Shown piece after piece: positions 46,831 to 60,800 of a stretch of 64,000 nt of DNA. Each line of letters opens with the position of its first letter. Position 1 is the stretch's first letter. The position numbers were made by a program, and so were the translations under genes. The notes below the pieces were generated by a model. That model made no database searches. It saw only the letters and a list, made by a program, of their open reading frames with translations, and was not told where the DNA came from. The stretch is from Dipteris shenzhenensis (lineage: Eukaryota; Polypodiophyta; Polypodiopsida; Gleicheniales): assembly GCA_047967505.1 (NCBI GenBank), contig CM106539.1, one strand, 5' to 3'.

Positions 46831-47273
46831 ATGGGATGGACCCTCACATAAAAATGTCATCGTTTCCCTTCTCTTGTCACGTTTTCCTCCCATTTCACCT
46901 CCATTATTCCAAAACTTTCAAGCTTTTTGAATAAGATAACCTTACCTCCCTCTGTCTCTATTTGTTTTCAAGAGCTCCCTAATGGGTCTCCTAATTCAAA
47001 AAAGTCATTATGTACGAATTCAAGCATCGGATTTCCATAGGATTTGTTCCAGCAGCTGTGTAATTTTGTCTTTCAATTGTCTACGCATTCAAAAATTGCA
47101 TTGGATGATAAGTTTGCAATATTGGATGGAAAAAATAGTTGGCAATCTAATTGAAACTTTAGACTAAGCTTAACCCTTAATCTATTTAAATTAATCTAAT
47201 TTATCCAATTTTAATAATCTTCCCTCCCCCTCCTCATTGTCGCCAACAACACTCCTGCTCCTCTGCCTTGTCG

Positions 47274-47314
<41 letters not shown>

Positions 47315-48854
47315 TTTACCCTACTGGACTGCCACTGCCATCTGACTCCCTAATTTATAACCCTCCCTCCACCGCCCTCTATGCAGCCTAACCTACTCAT
47401 CCCCCTTCGCCTTGCCGCCCCCCCTTCTTCTCTCTCTCTCTCTCTCTCCCTTTCTCTCACGTCGCACGTGCATAGCAATCTGTGTGCCAATATGCCTCCA
47501 CCCTCTTTTAAACAAAGAAAATTGTTTAAATTTGTGCAACCACCGCACTATAATAGAACTAGCATGGTGGTTGCAAGGAAATACATTTTCCTTTGTTTAG
47601 GATTCCGCACTAAAATATAACCAATGCGGTGGTTTCATTGGAAAATATATTTTCCTTCATTTAGGATTAACTTTTAGCCACTTGTTTAAAAATATTAATT
47701 GCACTCTCATTACATTAAAACAACATGCTATTCCAACCATTGGGTCTACCCGATGGCATAGGAAAAAAAATAATATAAGAAAGGAGACCCCTCGATGCAA
47801 AATATGTGAACAATTGGAGACTCCAATGTGTGTCCCATGTGACCCATCCAATTAACATAAATACATTTTCTTTGGTTTACTTAGGAGTAGCTATAGCCAT
47901 CTCATAGAACCAGCACAGTGGTCGCACTAAGCCAACATAAGTGTGGTGGTTCATAATCTAGATCAACATTGAAGAGCTGCACGTAGATGATAGGTGGTGA
48001 GCTGTGGGCAGATGACAGGTGGCAAGTTGTGTGTAGATAACAAATGGTGAGCTATGGGTAGATGACATGACAGACTGTGGATAGTCTAATGCACAAAGAT
48101 ATAGCACAAAGACTGAACAAATGAGGGTAGAACTACTCATGTAGTGTCATGTGTCAAGATTTGAGGTGTTTAGAACATCAAGTTTTGACAGATTGCGTCT
48201 CATTATTACACCAATAAGGTAATCATTACATTGGGACAAATTCTAGTGAGAGTACGAGTTTGTCTAAAATTCAAAATATTGCCCACCAACCTATCGCATT
48301 GTGGCCCCAAAACTACCCTAAAATAGTTCATTAAGGGAATTTTGGACTCAAAAAGGGCCTCTTTGATTAGGCCCTTAAGATTTGTGACAAGCATCCTAGC
48401 CAATGGGAAGGCTTGGGCATTAAAAGAATGGAGGATCCCATATTGGAGAGACCTCCCTTGGTCCCCACTAGGCTCCCACTTGCCTCCCTCTTGCCCCCAC
48501 CACCTCTTGGGGCATTTACTCTCCCCTAGGCCCCTTGGCTTTTGTGCTAGTCCTCGCTAACCTCCTCCCTCTCTTGGTGGGCCCAAAAATTCACGAATTT
48601 TTTTCCCTTTAAAAAAAAGTTAAAAACATCCAAAAGTGTTCCCACCCCCAAACACCTCCTAGGAGTCCCCCCAAACTATCCCCCATTGACTCAAGACCTT
48701 CTTGTCAGCCTCTACCTTCTCTCAACCTCTCAACCTTCTCTCAACCTCTTTCTCCTCCTCTCAATCCTCTTTCAACATCTTCCTCCCTCAACCTCCTCTC
48801 AATCTCTTCCTCCTTCTAACCTCTCTCTCTTTGCTTGCTCCCATTCCTTCTACA
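46831..48854. other. Gene-poor stretch with simple repeats, copy B
   Basis: Partner of 12154-14175: (CT)n near 47278-47310, the 16-bp palindrome at 47640-47655, and the 25-bp minisatellite at 47983-48081. No gene seen. Confidence 0.5.
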
Positions 48855-49103
48855 ATGGTGAAGACCTCTCCTTCCCTTAGACCAAAGCTATTAATTCAAT
48901 CTTGTATGGGTCGCATTTTGAAGGATGATAGTGACATTTGGATTCTTCAAGAGTTTAGGCTAATGTCTTGGGTCACAATGCAACCATCTTCAATAGGTCC
49001 ATTCAAGGTTTCAAGGAAGGACAGAGCAAACAAAAGAGAAGCATGGAAGGGTCACATTGTTGGATTTTGGATTATAAAGAAAGGACTCAAAGTCAAGGTT
49101 TAG
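48855..49103 (+). CDS. Small hypothetical reading frame, copy B
   Basis: Identical in length to 14176-14424, 82 codons after a CT-rich leader-like stretch. No motif recognised; may be chance. Confidence 0.2.
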   Translation: MVKTSPSLRPKLLIQSCMGRILKDDSDIWILQEFRLMSWVTMQPSSIGPFKVSRKDRANKREAWKGHIVGFWIIKKGLKVKV

Positions 49104-49279
49104 CATGTGTACATGGCTTGAGACATGAACTTGGATCCTGAAAATTGAACTTGCATTCCTTCAAATTGTATCTCTCTTTTGCATTGTCTCTTGTGCATAA
49201 TGAGACTTCATTTGTCCATTCTATGCATGTGAATGTGTGTTGAGAAAGGTTACTATGGAGAGAATAGACATGTGGGAGT

Positions 49280-49283
<4 letters not shown>

Positions 49284-49361
<78 letters not shown>
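49284..49361. repeat. (GA)n microsatellite, copy B
   Basis: Six bases longer than its partner in copy A. Confidence 0.95.
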
Positions 49362-49364
<3 letters not shown>

Positions 49365-50652
49365 TGAGGGGTGGAAGGGACATGGTAAGGGAAAGAGAGA
49401 GGAAGGTGTGTAATTAAAATGTAGAAACCTATAAACAACACAGCACACGATGCTCAGATAAAGGTGGAAAAAACTTTAAAATTGACATATGGATTCTCAC
49501 GAGTACAACTGGTAAAAAAAGTGTCGAATTCATGCGGTAGTCTAGGCTCCAAGGTCAGAGTCCACTTACCTGTCACCATCCACAACAAACCATTTGTTAG
49601 AACAAAATTGGCATCATGTGGGAAGATAGGTAATGCCTGTGTTCCCCAGCTTGTTATCACTTATACCAAAGAGACTTAGAACAACAGATGGATTCTAAGA
49701 GTGAAAAGAAAAAAATTACTTGATTTAACAAGGGGGGTTAGTCCACACCCAAGAGTAAAGTCAACCTAATTGAAATAGTAGGCGAGGGGTAGTCCACACC
49801 CAAGAGTGAAAAGAGTTAAGTTGAAAGAATTTATCAAGGGGGTTAGTCCATTCCCAAGAGAAAAAGAAACTTAACTGAGTTACTAAGTAGGGGGTAGTCC
49901 ACACCTACCAAAAGAGTCACTATTGACAAATAATTAAGAAAGGTAATCGATTTGTCCATGCCCTAACTAAAGACAGTCCAAGGCTCAATTACATGGGCCA
50001 TTAATTCATTGTGGATTAAAATTTTAGCCAAATTTCTTAACAATTTCCTATACAATATTAATAGGATGGAGCATCACTGGTATAGGGAGTGAGCGACAAG
50101 ACACATTAGAAAGACAACATCTTAGGGGGGTGTGACAAAAGAGGGGATTAACTAACTTTGGACAATTAATTCATAAGGGGTCTTCCACACCCATGTTCTA
50201 TAAATGAGAAAAAAAAAACTGAAACAATAGAAGATAAAGCAACTATTTTAATAAAGGAAGTAAGGAAGCATATAAATTAATAGAAAATACAACAATTTAA
50301 GGATACTTCAATATATTGCTTCAATAAATAAAGCAATAAGGAATAAAGAGGGAACAAAGGCAATGAAAATCATGAATAAGTTTTAATAATTGCTTTAGGA
50401 AAGTTTACAAGAGTCTAGGTTATTCTTGATCCAAATTAGGTTAATTAAATACTAAAAAAAGATAGAATTGACAGGGATGAAAAAGAAAACTAGAAAAAGG
50501 AAAATGTAACAAAGAAAAATGAAATAGAAATAATTATATAAGTAGACATTACTATACCACTGACTAGAAACACATATGTAAATAAAGTAAAAATACATAT
50601 ATGTAGAGAAAAGAAGTCCAATTGAAGAGAAATAACATGGGCTTATATATAA

Positions 50653-50698
<46 letters not shown>

Positions 50699-52623
50699 CA
50701 TAACTCATATAAGTCTGTCGAGAGAGGCAGCCATAGGGTGAGCTGTAACCATCACCACCAACTAGCTCATAGAAGTGAAAATTCTACACCTCGAGCATTC
50801 CAAACTATCGGAGAAAAAGAACAAAGTCTGAGCCGTGAGGACTCGCCAAGCAAACGAGAAAACAAGGAGCCAAGAAAATGAGAAAACAAAGAGCCTTGTT
50901 GAAGGCTTTACAACCATGCATAGAGCAATTGACGGAGACGCTGAACCAATTTTGTGGTCAAATGGAAGGCCAATATGCATGTTATGAAGGTGGTGGCATA
51001 CTGTAAGTGCCAATATGAAGAGCAAGTAGCATCAATACCACAGCCTTGTAGAAGTCATGACGGAGGGCCACCAATGAGAGAGCTATGCAGGAAGCTAGAT
51101 GGGCCAAAGAATCGGGCCAACGTAAACCTGCAACAAAGCCAATAAAGATGAAAAGAAGGAGAAGGTGCCATAGCAACTATTATGCACAAAAACTACGATC
51201 AATTTCAAATGCATCAATGGTCATGTAGTCAGGAGTAATAAAACGTTCATGTAGTTAGGAGTTCAAGCCATCGAGTGAACTAGGGGACTATAGATAATAA
51301 AGCTAGTTAAGAAGGATTTGAGGCTTATGATCATGCAAGTGACGATCATGTAAAACTCGAACTGCTACAAGCAAGGAGGAGCATTGGAAGGGAGACGCGG
51401 GTTGCCAATGGAGATAGAGAGGTGTTTCCAATGAAGGTAAGGAGTTTAAGATGCCAAATCACAGGTAGGAAGAGCACGTAGTTTGTAAGGGAACAAGCAG
51501 AGGGTAAGCACAAGGAGAAGATGGAGAAAATAGATGAGCTGTGATGTAGACAAGTTGTAAGCTTTGCAAGGGTCCTAGAAAGCATAAGATTAGAGATGTG
51601 AGAGTCGCTAGTGGAGTCGATCATGTACTTGAATGAGCTAGCTGAAACACAAATGAGACAAGTGCTTCCATGTTATAATAAGTAATATGTAGGGAGAAGA
51701 GAACCTCAAAGAAGGTGTAGAGCTAACAACAAATGGTCCCGCATAGGTCTGGAGAAAAATCAAAAAAGTTTTGCAAAGCATTGTGAGCAAGCACGAGTGA
51801 AAAAAAGTCATCATGAGCTAGCAAGAGTAGAAGAAGGCAAGGCGAGAAGGGTATAGTTACAATGGAATGCCGTAGAGGAGAGGCAATGGGAGAAAGATGA
51901 TTAGGGAGAGAGGCAGCACAAGACAGGGGTATACGATAGAGAATAAGGGAGGTTTTCATTCCATCAAATAGAAGAAGCACCATCTAGAGCCTTAATTCCC
52001 ACCGCTACCAACTGATGTATGCATGAGCGTCTTCATAATTACGCATTATCCACTTTGCCAACCCTCTTATCCATTCAATCCTTAACTAGTATGCTTAACG
52101 ATGCTTAATACTAGATTTTATAAAGCATGATTAGTTCATTTTCCACCCAACTTATACTAAGAGTACCCACATACTAAAGTCAAAAAATTAATTATTTAAC
52201 ATAGTTACATGGTATACACTAATTTAAAGTGGGGGTTTAAAGGTTAATAAAACAATCGCTTAGCTAAGAAGATGATAATGTCAAGAATCAAGAATTTAGA
52301 TCACGCTTGCTCTGGGGTCTCATCATCCTCAATACATTATGCATCATGCCCAAGTTACTATCCTATAATGCAAAGTAGTATCACATGGAATATCTACAAG
52401 ATTACCAAGAAAATCAACACTCAAAAGTTAGGAGGGGGGAGAAATCTAAAAGAGAAAATGGGGGATGTGGAAATAAAATGGAACGAAAAGGGGGGGAAAC
52501 TAAAATTAAACTTTTTTTTTTTAATGGGGGGATATTCTATTTGTGAAGCAATGATCAAGTGAAAAAGTGTGTGTGTGTGTGTGCATACGCGTGCATGTGT
52601 GTGTGTGTGTGTGTGTGTGTGTG

Positions 52624-52668
<45 letters not shown>

Positions 52669-53104
52669 ATGGACTCATTGACATCTTTCTTTACTTCTTA
52701 TGTAGATATTTTTCCTTCCACCAAAGTCAAAACCTAACCCTTGGGGAGTCTCACCGAAACATTTCAAGCTTTTCATCCAAAGATTGGGGAGATAATGTTC
52801 TTGGGAGGGACTCCTACCTCCTTAACAAAATCCAGTAACTTTTTCTATAATGCATGCTACCAAGTACCTCGAAGAGAAGGTGCATATGGACTCCTCTATC
52901 CTGTTCCTCTACTTTGATAGTCCAAAATGGCCTCTTCCAGATCCACCATTCTCTGTAGATGCATTTAGAATGAAGATGAGGTTTCATTAATGAAGTTTGC
53001 TTTAGGTTCTAAATCTATGGGGGTTAGTTGGTTCATGCCCTCCATTGTATTTGTTTCTACTTCAAATCAGTTTTCCTCCATAAAACAAAGACCATGTGGG
53101 TATG
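49362..53104. other. Gene-poor stretch, copy B
   Basis: Partner of 14677-18394: four GTTAGTCCACACCC-type repeats near 49735-49910, (TA)n at 50660-50694 (longer than in copy A), and (GT)n-(GA)n at 52567-52665. No gene supported. Confidence 0.5.
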
Positions 53105-53376
53105 CAACAACCTAGATGAGGACTTTCTTGATAATCTTCTTTATCCAAGATGAGATGTTAGGGAAGGTTTTTATCAGAAATACTATTGTAGATATGTAGG
53201 TAAAGAAAGTTTAGTAATAAGATATCAATGTTGGAAAGGTCAACAACCTGGATGAGGACTTTCTTGATAATCTTCTTTATCCAACATGAGATGTTAGGGA
53301 AGGATTTTATCAGGGATACTATTGTAGATATGTAGGTAAAGAAAGTTTAGTAATAAGGTATCAATGTTGGAAAGGT
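53105..53376. repeat. 136-bp tandem duplication, copy B
   Basis: Same two-unit repeat as 18395-18666. Confidence 0.9.
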
Positions 53377-53388
53377 CACCTCCCCATC

Positions 53389-54511
53389 TGTAAGCCCCCA
53401 AATGAGGAGAGCGTGGGGGAGGGAGACCTAGGGCAGAAGATTCCCAGAGAAGAGAGAGAGGGGGGGCTGCCACATGGGCAGCACCTCACAAGAGAAGAAG
53501 GCTGCAACAGATGGCACAAACTACATTGCAGATGGCGGGGCATCCAAGTGATGGAGCGGGCCTACAAGTGGGCAGATCAAAGTGGCGCAGCAGAGGCAGG
53601 ACAGACCAGCACATGGGTCAGCCAGGATAGAGGCTGATTGGGCTACTTTGAGGTAGCCAACCAGGCCTTATATAGGGCTGACCTAGGGGTTGGGCCCTTG
53701 CCTAGATTGGAGGGCCAAAAGCCCTAAAAGTGTGGGCCATAAAGGCCTAGTTTTGTGAGCCCTTAAAGGGCTGGACCAGCATCAGACTGGTCAGCCAATA
53801 TGAGGCTGGCTAGTCAGCTTTCTCAGCAGGCCTTAGGGCCTATATAAGGAGAGGCTCTTGGCCTCATTTAATATCCAACAGCCAGCAATTCCAGGGCAGA
53901 AAGGAGCAGCAGGAAGCCTACTCTGTGGGCCTATTTACAGGAGGTGAGAGAGTGCAATAGGTGCTGCAGACTTAGCTCTAGGGAGAGGCTGGGGGACCCT
54001 GGCTGTCTTCTAGGGCAGCAAGGTGCTGAGATCATCATACCTTCTGGAGCAGCCATTCACAAGCAAGTTGGAGCAGTGGAATAGGGACCTGTGTGCTGCA
54101 GACAAAAGCTTGGCAAGGGCTGTCCACCTAGGCTAATTCACAGGCAGTAAGGTGGAGAAGAACACACTCGATGGAAAGTCTACTTATGCTCGAGGTGGAG
54201 CACACGAGCTCGAGTCTAGAGATAGCCAGCAGATAGGAGAAGGACCTTGTGGTTAGATCAGAGGACCACACCATTGGTGGGACTCTGGATCTATCTCTTT
54301 TGTATTGTGTCCATAGTTTTGGATGGAAATATATAAGTTTTGGTGTCTTCTATATCTGGATGGTTCATTGTCTATCGATGAGTCTGCACACCTATTTTAT
54401 GCACATTAAGTAAAGAAGTTTGTGATTCCACCCCACACCACACTGTGTGAGCTCTTGGGCATTACTATAAGTCTTCCACTATGCGTACCCTCTGTTGGGT
54501 CATTTCTAACA
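53389..54511 (+). mobile_element. LTR-like promoter block (possible solo LTR), copy B
   Basis: Partner of 18679-19801, TATA box at 53841-53848. Same uncertainty about edges and identity. Confidence 0.3.
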
Positions 54512-55319
54512 ATCAAGTAGTGCGTAGTATTTGTTATACGAGATATGCATATAGATGTTGGAAAATGGGTGCAAGTATAATTCATCAAATAGACTCCAAA
54601 TAAGATGCATGGGATAAATTATGGATTGTGATGTAGTAGACAACATAGAGGTAGAGATACATAAGCCAAATGGTGAAATCCAATATCTTGAGGTCACAGA
54701 TAGTTGGAGCTTGAAGCACATTCGAGAATACATTGCTATCACCTTCGATGATAGTGACTTTTCTTCACACTAAATGGTTAGATAGTAGTGAGGAGGCGAC
54801 TTGAAGCAACACCAATGCTTGACAAATGGAAGCATCCTTCTATCTTGTCCATTCATACTAGTATCAAATAAATTGAAAAGTTTTGGTATTGTTATGTCAT
54901 TTATGAAAGGGTACAATGACAATGAACTTAATAAATTTAGTACTTTTGAAGTTCACAAGCAATGAGTCTTTATTAGTTTGTTGAATCTTCTAAAATCTTG
55001 ATTGTTAATAAATTTAGTAGTTTTGAAGTTGATAAGAAATTAGTCTATATTGCTTTCGGAACCTTTTAAAATGTTGATCGTTGATAATTTAGTTGTTTAG
55101 TTCACAAGTAATGAGTATATTATTTTTTTCAATCTGTTAAAATATTGAACGATTTTTGAAAAAGTGTCATGGTAAATTATTCTCATGCTTACAGTATGCA
55201 ATCATGGTGATAGATTTCAATATTAGTTCCAAGATTTAATAAAAATGAGCTAATATATTTTATTGCCCAATAATTTAATCCTAAATTGTCACCTTTGACT
55301 TTTAAAGAGTCAATGGTGC
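54512..55319. other. AT-rich intergenic stretch, copy B
   Basis: Partner of 19802-20609; nothing seen. Confidence 0.5.
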
Positions 55320-55418
55320 TATATAAAGGCCCTAGGGCTAAAAATAGCCTTTATTGTACTCATTTCCTACACTCAACCTCTTCAACCCTCAACTCACACC
55401 AACTTCTACAGACCTGCA

Positions 55419-56961
55419 ATGGCACACCTCATGATGCATACCAAAGTGGACTTGTATGAGATGTCTGATTGTGAGATCAATGTAATAGCGATAGTCCATA
55501 AGCACATGGATATTTTTAGAGATGTTATTGATTACATCATTGAGAAAGCTAGGCCTTTCATGATTTGGTTAAACATAGATAGAGTAGAATGGTTTTGGTC
55601 AATCTTTTTTAGAGTCACAAAGTTGATCCTGGTTTTAGACATAGGCTACATAGAATTTGTAAACCTTGAGTCCAATTTTTCAAAGAAAAATATCAAAGGA
55701 CAAGAGCATGGATCTCTAGTTGGGGCCTGTAGGACCCAGTTTATATCCTTACCCTTAGCATATTGTAAAATCATCCTAGAAAGGGAGGACATGCCTTCTT
55801 GCAATAGAGCAAGAAGCAAATGTTGAAGAAATATAAATGTGATTGCCGAAGCTAGCCTCACCTTGGAGTGGTCCACAAAAACTTTGGAAAAAGGGAAGCA
55901 CACTGCAGAAGTAGAGTTGGCCGTGGTTCAAGAAGCAGTTGGTACATCCTCCATGGGATAGTCTACCATGGTAGAAGGAGAAGAAGAGGAAGAAAAGGAA
56001 GGAGAGGAAGAAGTGGAGGAGGTTATGATGGAAGAGCTTTAATTGCTGCAAACCCTTTCATATGTTTTGATTAAAAATAGAGAATATTTGTTTTTAATTG
56101 ATATTCAATATGTGAAGAAGCTGAGGGAGGATGAAGAATTAGGGGCACTCTCCAATTAGGAGAGTAATATTGACCTGGGCTTTCCAAAGGAGGGGCTTGT
56201 TGATAGATGCACGGATTTGGTGACCGCCAACACATTGGAACATCCGATCTTAAGTGTATGGGAGGAAATGCATGACTCAGCTCATGCAAGATTCATAGAC
56301 ATGGAGTTCCATGAGGTCTAGGCAGAGAATAAGAACAAACATTCAAGGATTGTGAGTAGTGCCATGACATTGTCATCATCAGTCACCCCTATGAAGATTG
56401 ACAAGAGCAAAAGCTCCATCAATATTTGTGTAGAGGTTACGATGAAAGACAAATTGTAAGTTGATGACATTGTCAAATATTTATGATGCGATGTTTTTAA
56501 TTCAAATATTTTCAAAAAAGCTTACTGATCAGATTATTACAACTTTCAGGCTATTATTGAAGTAGATGATTATGCATTGCGACATGCAGTTTAAGGTGGT
56601 AGCATAGGTGTAGACTCTACACTTGGACATTACATGGATGATGGGGATGTTCAAGCATCAAGGTCTTGTTTGTATGAATTCCTTGTACTCACCTCATGAA
56701 AAGGAGGAGCTAATCAAATGCAGGGCACTATGACCTTACCTCCATCAATCCATAAGTGCATTTTGGTTAGGCGAGATCTTGCACTTGCAACTTTTGGGGA
56801 AAGATTGGCAGGAAGACTTTTTGTGGTTGCATGTTGCTATGGGGGCTTTGACAAGTGCTAATGATTTAAAAAAAGTTGTGGACACTTTCACACAACCAAT
56901 TGTCTTGGCACCAAACGGAGAGCTGCAATCTTGGACAAAGCAGAGGATGCAAAGCAAGTAA
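55419..56961 (+). pseudogene. Unrecognised gene decayed mainly by premature stops, copy B
   Basis: Partner of 20709-22251, with a TATA box at 55320-55327. The first 135-codon frame differs from copy A at two residues (Pro to Ser and Tyr to Cys). The same interrupting stops are present. Function unknown. Confidence 0.45.
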
Positions 56962-57518
56962 ATATCTTGTAGAGAAAATCATGAGATCATGTTGTGATGA
57001 CTTCAGGTTACCAAAAACATTGTGAATACAAATGGAGATACAATATATACTTTTTTTTCCATGGTGGTGTTAATTTGAAATGACATTAAATTTTATTTTG
57101 ATAGAGTCATCTTTACTTTTTGTGCAAACAATTTTGATGCACAATGTGTTTCAATATTTTGTATATAAGAAATTCAAAGTTTTTACTAAAAAATGCCAAT
57201 ATAGGCTAACATTATTGAGTACACACTATGCTTTCCCAAAACATACCATTCATTTGGCCACTAAATAAATTGTCTACGCTTTGTGGTATGATTAATAATA
57301 TGAAAGAGAGTGGTGAAATGCCATGCTTGAGGTGATAAATTAACTTGATGATAAGTGCACATTCCAAGTGGAACCTATTAACAACATAAATGGCATTCTA
57401 AATCATCATCTCATTGATAATGTGGGAGGCTACATTAACTCAATCTAGAGTTTCCAATTACAATTCTGAAAGTCTACCATCCATCAATGAGGATTGTGTA
57501 CACTAATAAGGCATTTTT
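56962..57518. other. AT-rich stretch before Copia-2B
   Basis: Partner of 22252-22808; nothing seen. Confidence 0.5.
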
Positions 57519-57875
57519 TGTGAAGAGAGTGGGAGAGAAGTAAGGAGTCTCACTTGCAGCTTTCTCACATACACAATGGGGGAATACACACAAAGGAGGA
57601 GGCTGAAATCAGTTTTCCTCTTCTTAGTTGTGAAAGCCAAAAGAACTCTCTCGAAGTACAAAAGGAATAGGTGAACCCTATTTGTGGGTCTCAAACCAAA
57701 CTCAGCTAACCTAGGTGGCATACTAACTGAGCCACTAACTAGAGTACATAAAGATAGCTGTCATCCACTATTATTCATGGGCAGTGTACCAACTGCATCT
57801 GCAGCTAACAAGCCGGTGACATAAATGCACAACGGTCACCCTGGCATATCACAAGTGGAGCTCGATATCTCAACA
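57519..57875 (-). repeat. 3' LTR of Copia-2B
   Basis: 357 bp, TGTGAAGAG...CTCAACA on the + strand, followed by the polypurine tract (GAGGGGGAG on the minus strand). Confidence 0.85.
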
Positions 57876-57879
57876 CTCC

Positions 57880-60800
57880 CCCTCGAGCTCAATCCCAATT
57901 CTTGCACACCAAGCACATCTCTGAACTTGCGTAGCTTCTCTGCACCCAATGCCTTCGTGAATATGTCAGCTACTTGATCCTTTGTGCTGACATAAACTAG
58001 ATCAATAAAACCTACTAGAACCTTCTCCCACACATAGTGATAATGCATCTCAATGTGCTTTGTTCTAGCATGATAGACTGGGTTATTTGCCAAGTGTATA
58101 CCGCTCACATTGTCACAATAAATGACAACTGGCCCATCTATAGACTAATGCATATCATAAAGTAGCTTACGCAACCAAGCTACCTCACATGCATCCATTG
58201 CTGCACCCCTGTACTCAGCCTCTATGCTCGACAAGGCAACTGTAGGCTATTTCTTGCTGCTCCAAGTGACTGTAACACTCCCAAAAGAGAACACATATCC
58301 ACTGGTAGATCGTCTATCAGAAATACTACGAGCCCAATCAGCATCAGAGTATCCATGCAATTGTATCTGAACCCCAGTCTCATAAAATAGTCCATACTAC
58401 AATGTGGACTTCACATACCTCAGTATGCGTCTAGCCGCATCCAAATGCAGTTTCCTTGGAGCCTGCATAAACTGACTTACCAACCCAACAGCATAGCTCA
58501 AATCTGGCCTGGTAATAGTCATATAAATCAAACTTCCTACTATGCATTTGTACATAGTAGGGTCTTCCAGAAGCTCACCTACATCTGTGCTCAACTTCAC
58601 ATTCTGCTCCAAAGGAACTGAAATAGGTTTACAACCTGTTATCCCATATTTGGATAGCATGTCCAATCCATACTGCCTCTGCAAGAGCCATATCCCACTT
58701 GTGGATCTAATGACCTCAATGCCCAAGAAGTAATGTAGCTCTCCCAAATCCTTCATCTCAAACTTCTGCTTCAATAGCATTTTCACATGAAGGATATCTT
58801 CATCACTATCACCTGTGATGATCAAATCATCAACATAAATGACAAGCAGCATAATACCTTTCTCTGTTTTTCTCACATAAAGTGGGAAATCTGCCTTGGA
58901 AATCTGAAAGCCAATATGACAAGATACTGTCCTATCTTGTTAGACCATGCTCTGGGTGCTTGCTTCAAGCCATACAAGGCTTTCTTCAACCTGCAAACAA
59001 ACTCAGGATGAATAGCATGAACATAACCTAGTGGTTGCTCCATATAGACCTCTTCTTGCAAATCACCATGCAAGAAAGCATTCTTTACATCCATCTGATG
59101 TAAAGACCATCCCTTTGATGCAGCCATAGCAATGACTGCTCTTACGGTTGCCATCCTTGCAACTGGACTGAATGTTTCTTCATAATCAATGCCATATGGC
59201 TGTGCATACCCCTTGACAACTAATCTTGCCTTGTATCTGTTCATAGACCATCTGCATTGTGCTTCACCTTATAAACCCACTTGCAGCCAATTGCATTCTT
59301 GTCTTTAGGCAAAGGCACCAATTCCCATGTAGCATTTGCTTCCAAGGCATCCATTTCTTCATCCATGGCTTTCTCTCCCATGGCTTACTCAAAAGAAGTG
59401 GGTTCTGGTTCATGTATCACTTTGACCTTATAGGCATAGTGAATGGCTATAAATCCATCATATTTCAGCCTATCCACATGATACTTAACTCTGGTAGACC
59501 TACACAAAATAGGATCACTACCAGGTGCTCTCAAAACATCCTTGTCTTCCTTACTCCAGGTGTAACAATAGAAGGAATATCCAACTCATCATCAAGGCTC
59601 TGTTCAGAGCCACTGGATTCACCGTCCACATAAGAGTGACATGCATTCACATCAACCATGGCCTGATCTGCTTCCTCTTTTTCTTTTCGTAATACTTGCA
59701 TACCACTATCTGCATTGCTTTGAGGAGATCCTCCTTATCTCAATCTACTTGTCCATGGTGAAGTATGTGAACCACTTCTAGAGGACACTACAAGTCCACT
59801 AATATTTTATAATTGCTGCTGTGAATTCTGTGCAGCATTACCATTTTGTGCATCTACATCATCAATCACATTTATTGGTTTATACCAGCTGCTCATCTCA
59901 TAAAAAACAACATCTCTGCTCACTATAAAAGGGTTATAGCATCTATACCCTTTCTACTACAGAGAATAACCAATAAAGATGAACTTCTTAGCTTTTGGAT
60001 CCAACTTGGATCTCAACTCATCTGACACATGCACATAGGCAATGCAACCAAAAACTTTCAAATGAGAAATATCTAGTTTCCTACAAGTATACCTCTCCTC
60101 TGGCCATGTATTGCTGCAGTGGGAGTCCTGTTCATTATGTAGACTACTGTAGCAACTGCTTCAGCCCAATAATAATCTGGTAGGTCTTTTTCATTGAGCA
60201 TGGCACGAGATACCTCTCCAGTATGCTTATTTTTCCTTTCTACAAGTCCATTTTGCTATGGGGTATGACTGCATGAATATTGCTGCTTTATGCCATGCTC
60301 CTGTAGGAAAACTCATTTGAGAGATACTCTCCCCCTCCATCTAACCTTAGGCATTTTATTTGCAAGCCTATTTCTTTTTCAACCATAGCTTTAAAAGCTT
60401 TGAAATGCCCAAACACTTCACTTTTCTTTTTCATAAAATACACCCAAACTTTTCTGCTATAGTCATCAATAAAAGTGACAAATAATGACAACCTCCAATA
60501 GATGCAGCTTTAGTAGTCCATAGATCAGAGTGGATTAATTCCAATGGCCTCTTACTCTCTTGAACATGTCTAGGAAAAGGTTTCCTTGCCTGTTTTCCAA
60601 ATTGACAGGCTTCACATACCTTATGCATTTCTACAACCTTGAACTTAGGCAATCTTGCAACAATATTTTGGGCCTGCATTAATTTAAGTCGATGTACATT
60701 AACATGACCAATGCATTTATGCCAGATATCAATATCTGCAACTACACCGGTCCCATGTGCAAACATTGCTGCACTCAATTCAAGCATGCCCGCATCCAAT

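Larger units (their letters stand above)
35970..60612. repeat. Segmental duplication, copy B
   Basis: Partner of 1-25903, same orientation and gene order. It has 690 bp that copy A lacks (44015-44704, kinase core) and lacks 1982 bp that copy A has (10134-12115, gag-only element). Smaller differences lie mostly in microsatellites. Copy B continues past 60612 into the rest of Copia-2, whereas copy A switches to unrelated sequence. The bases before 35970 (Copia-1 LTR and leader) probably belong to the repeat too, but their partner lies outside the window. Confidence 0.95.
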
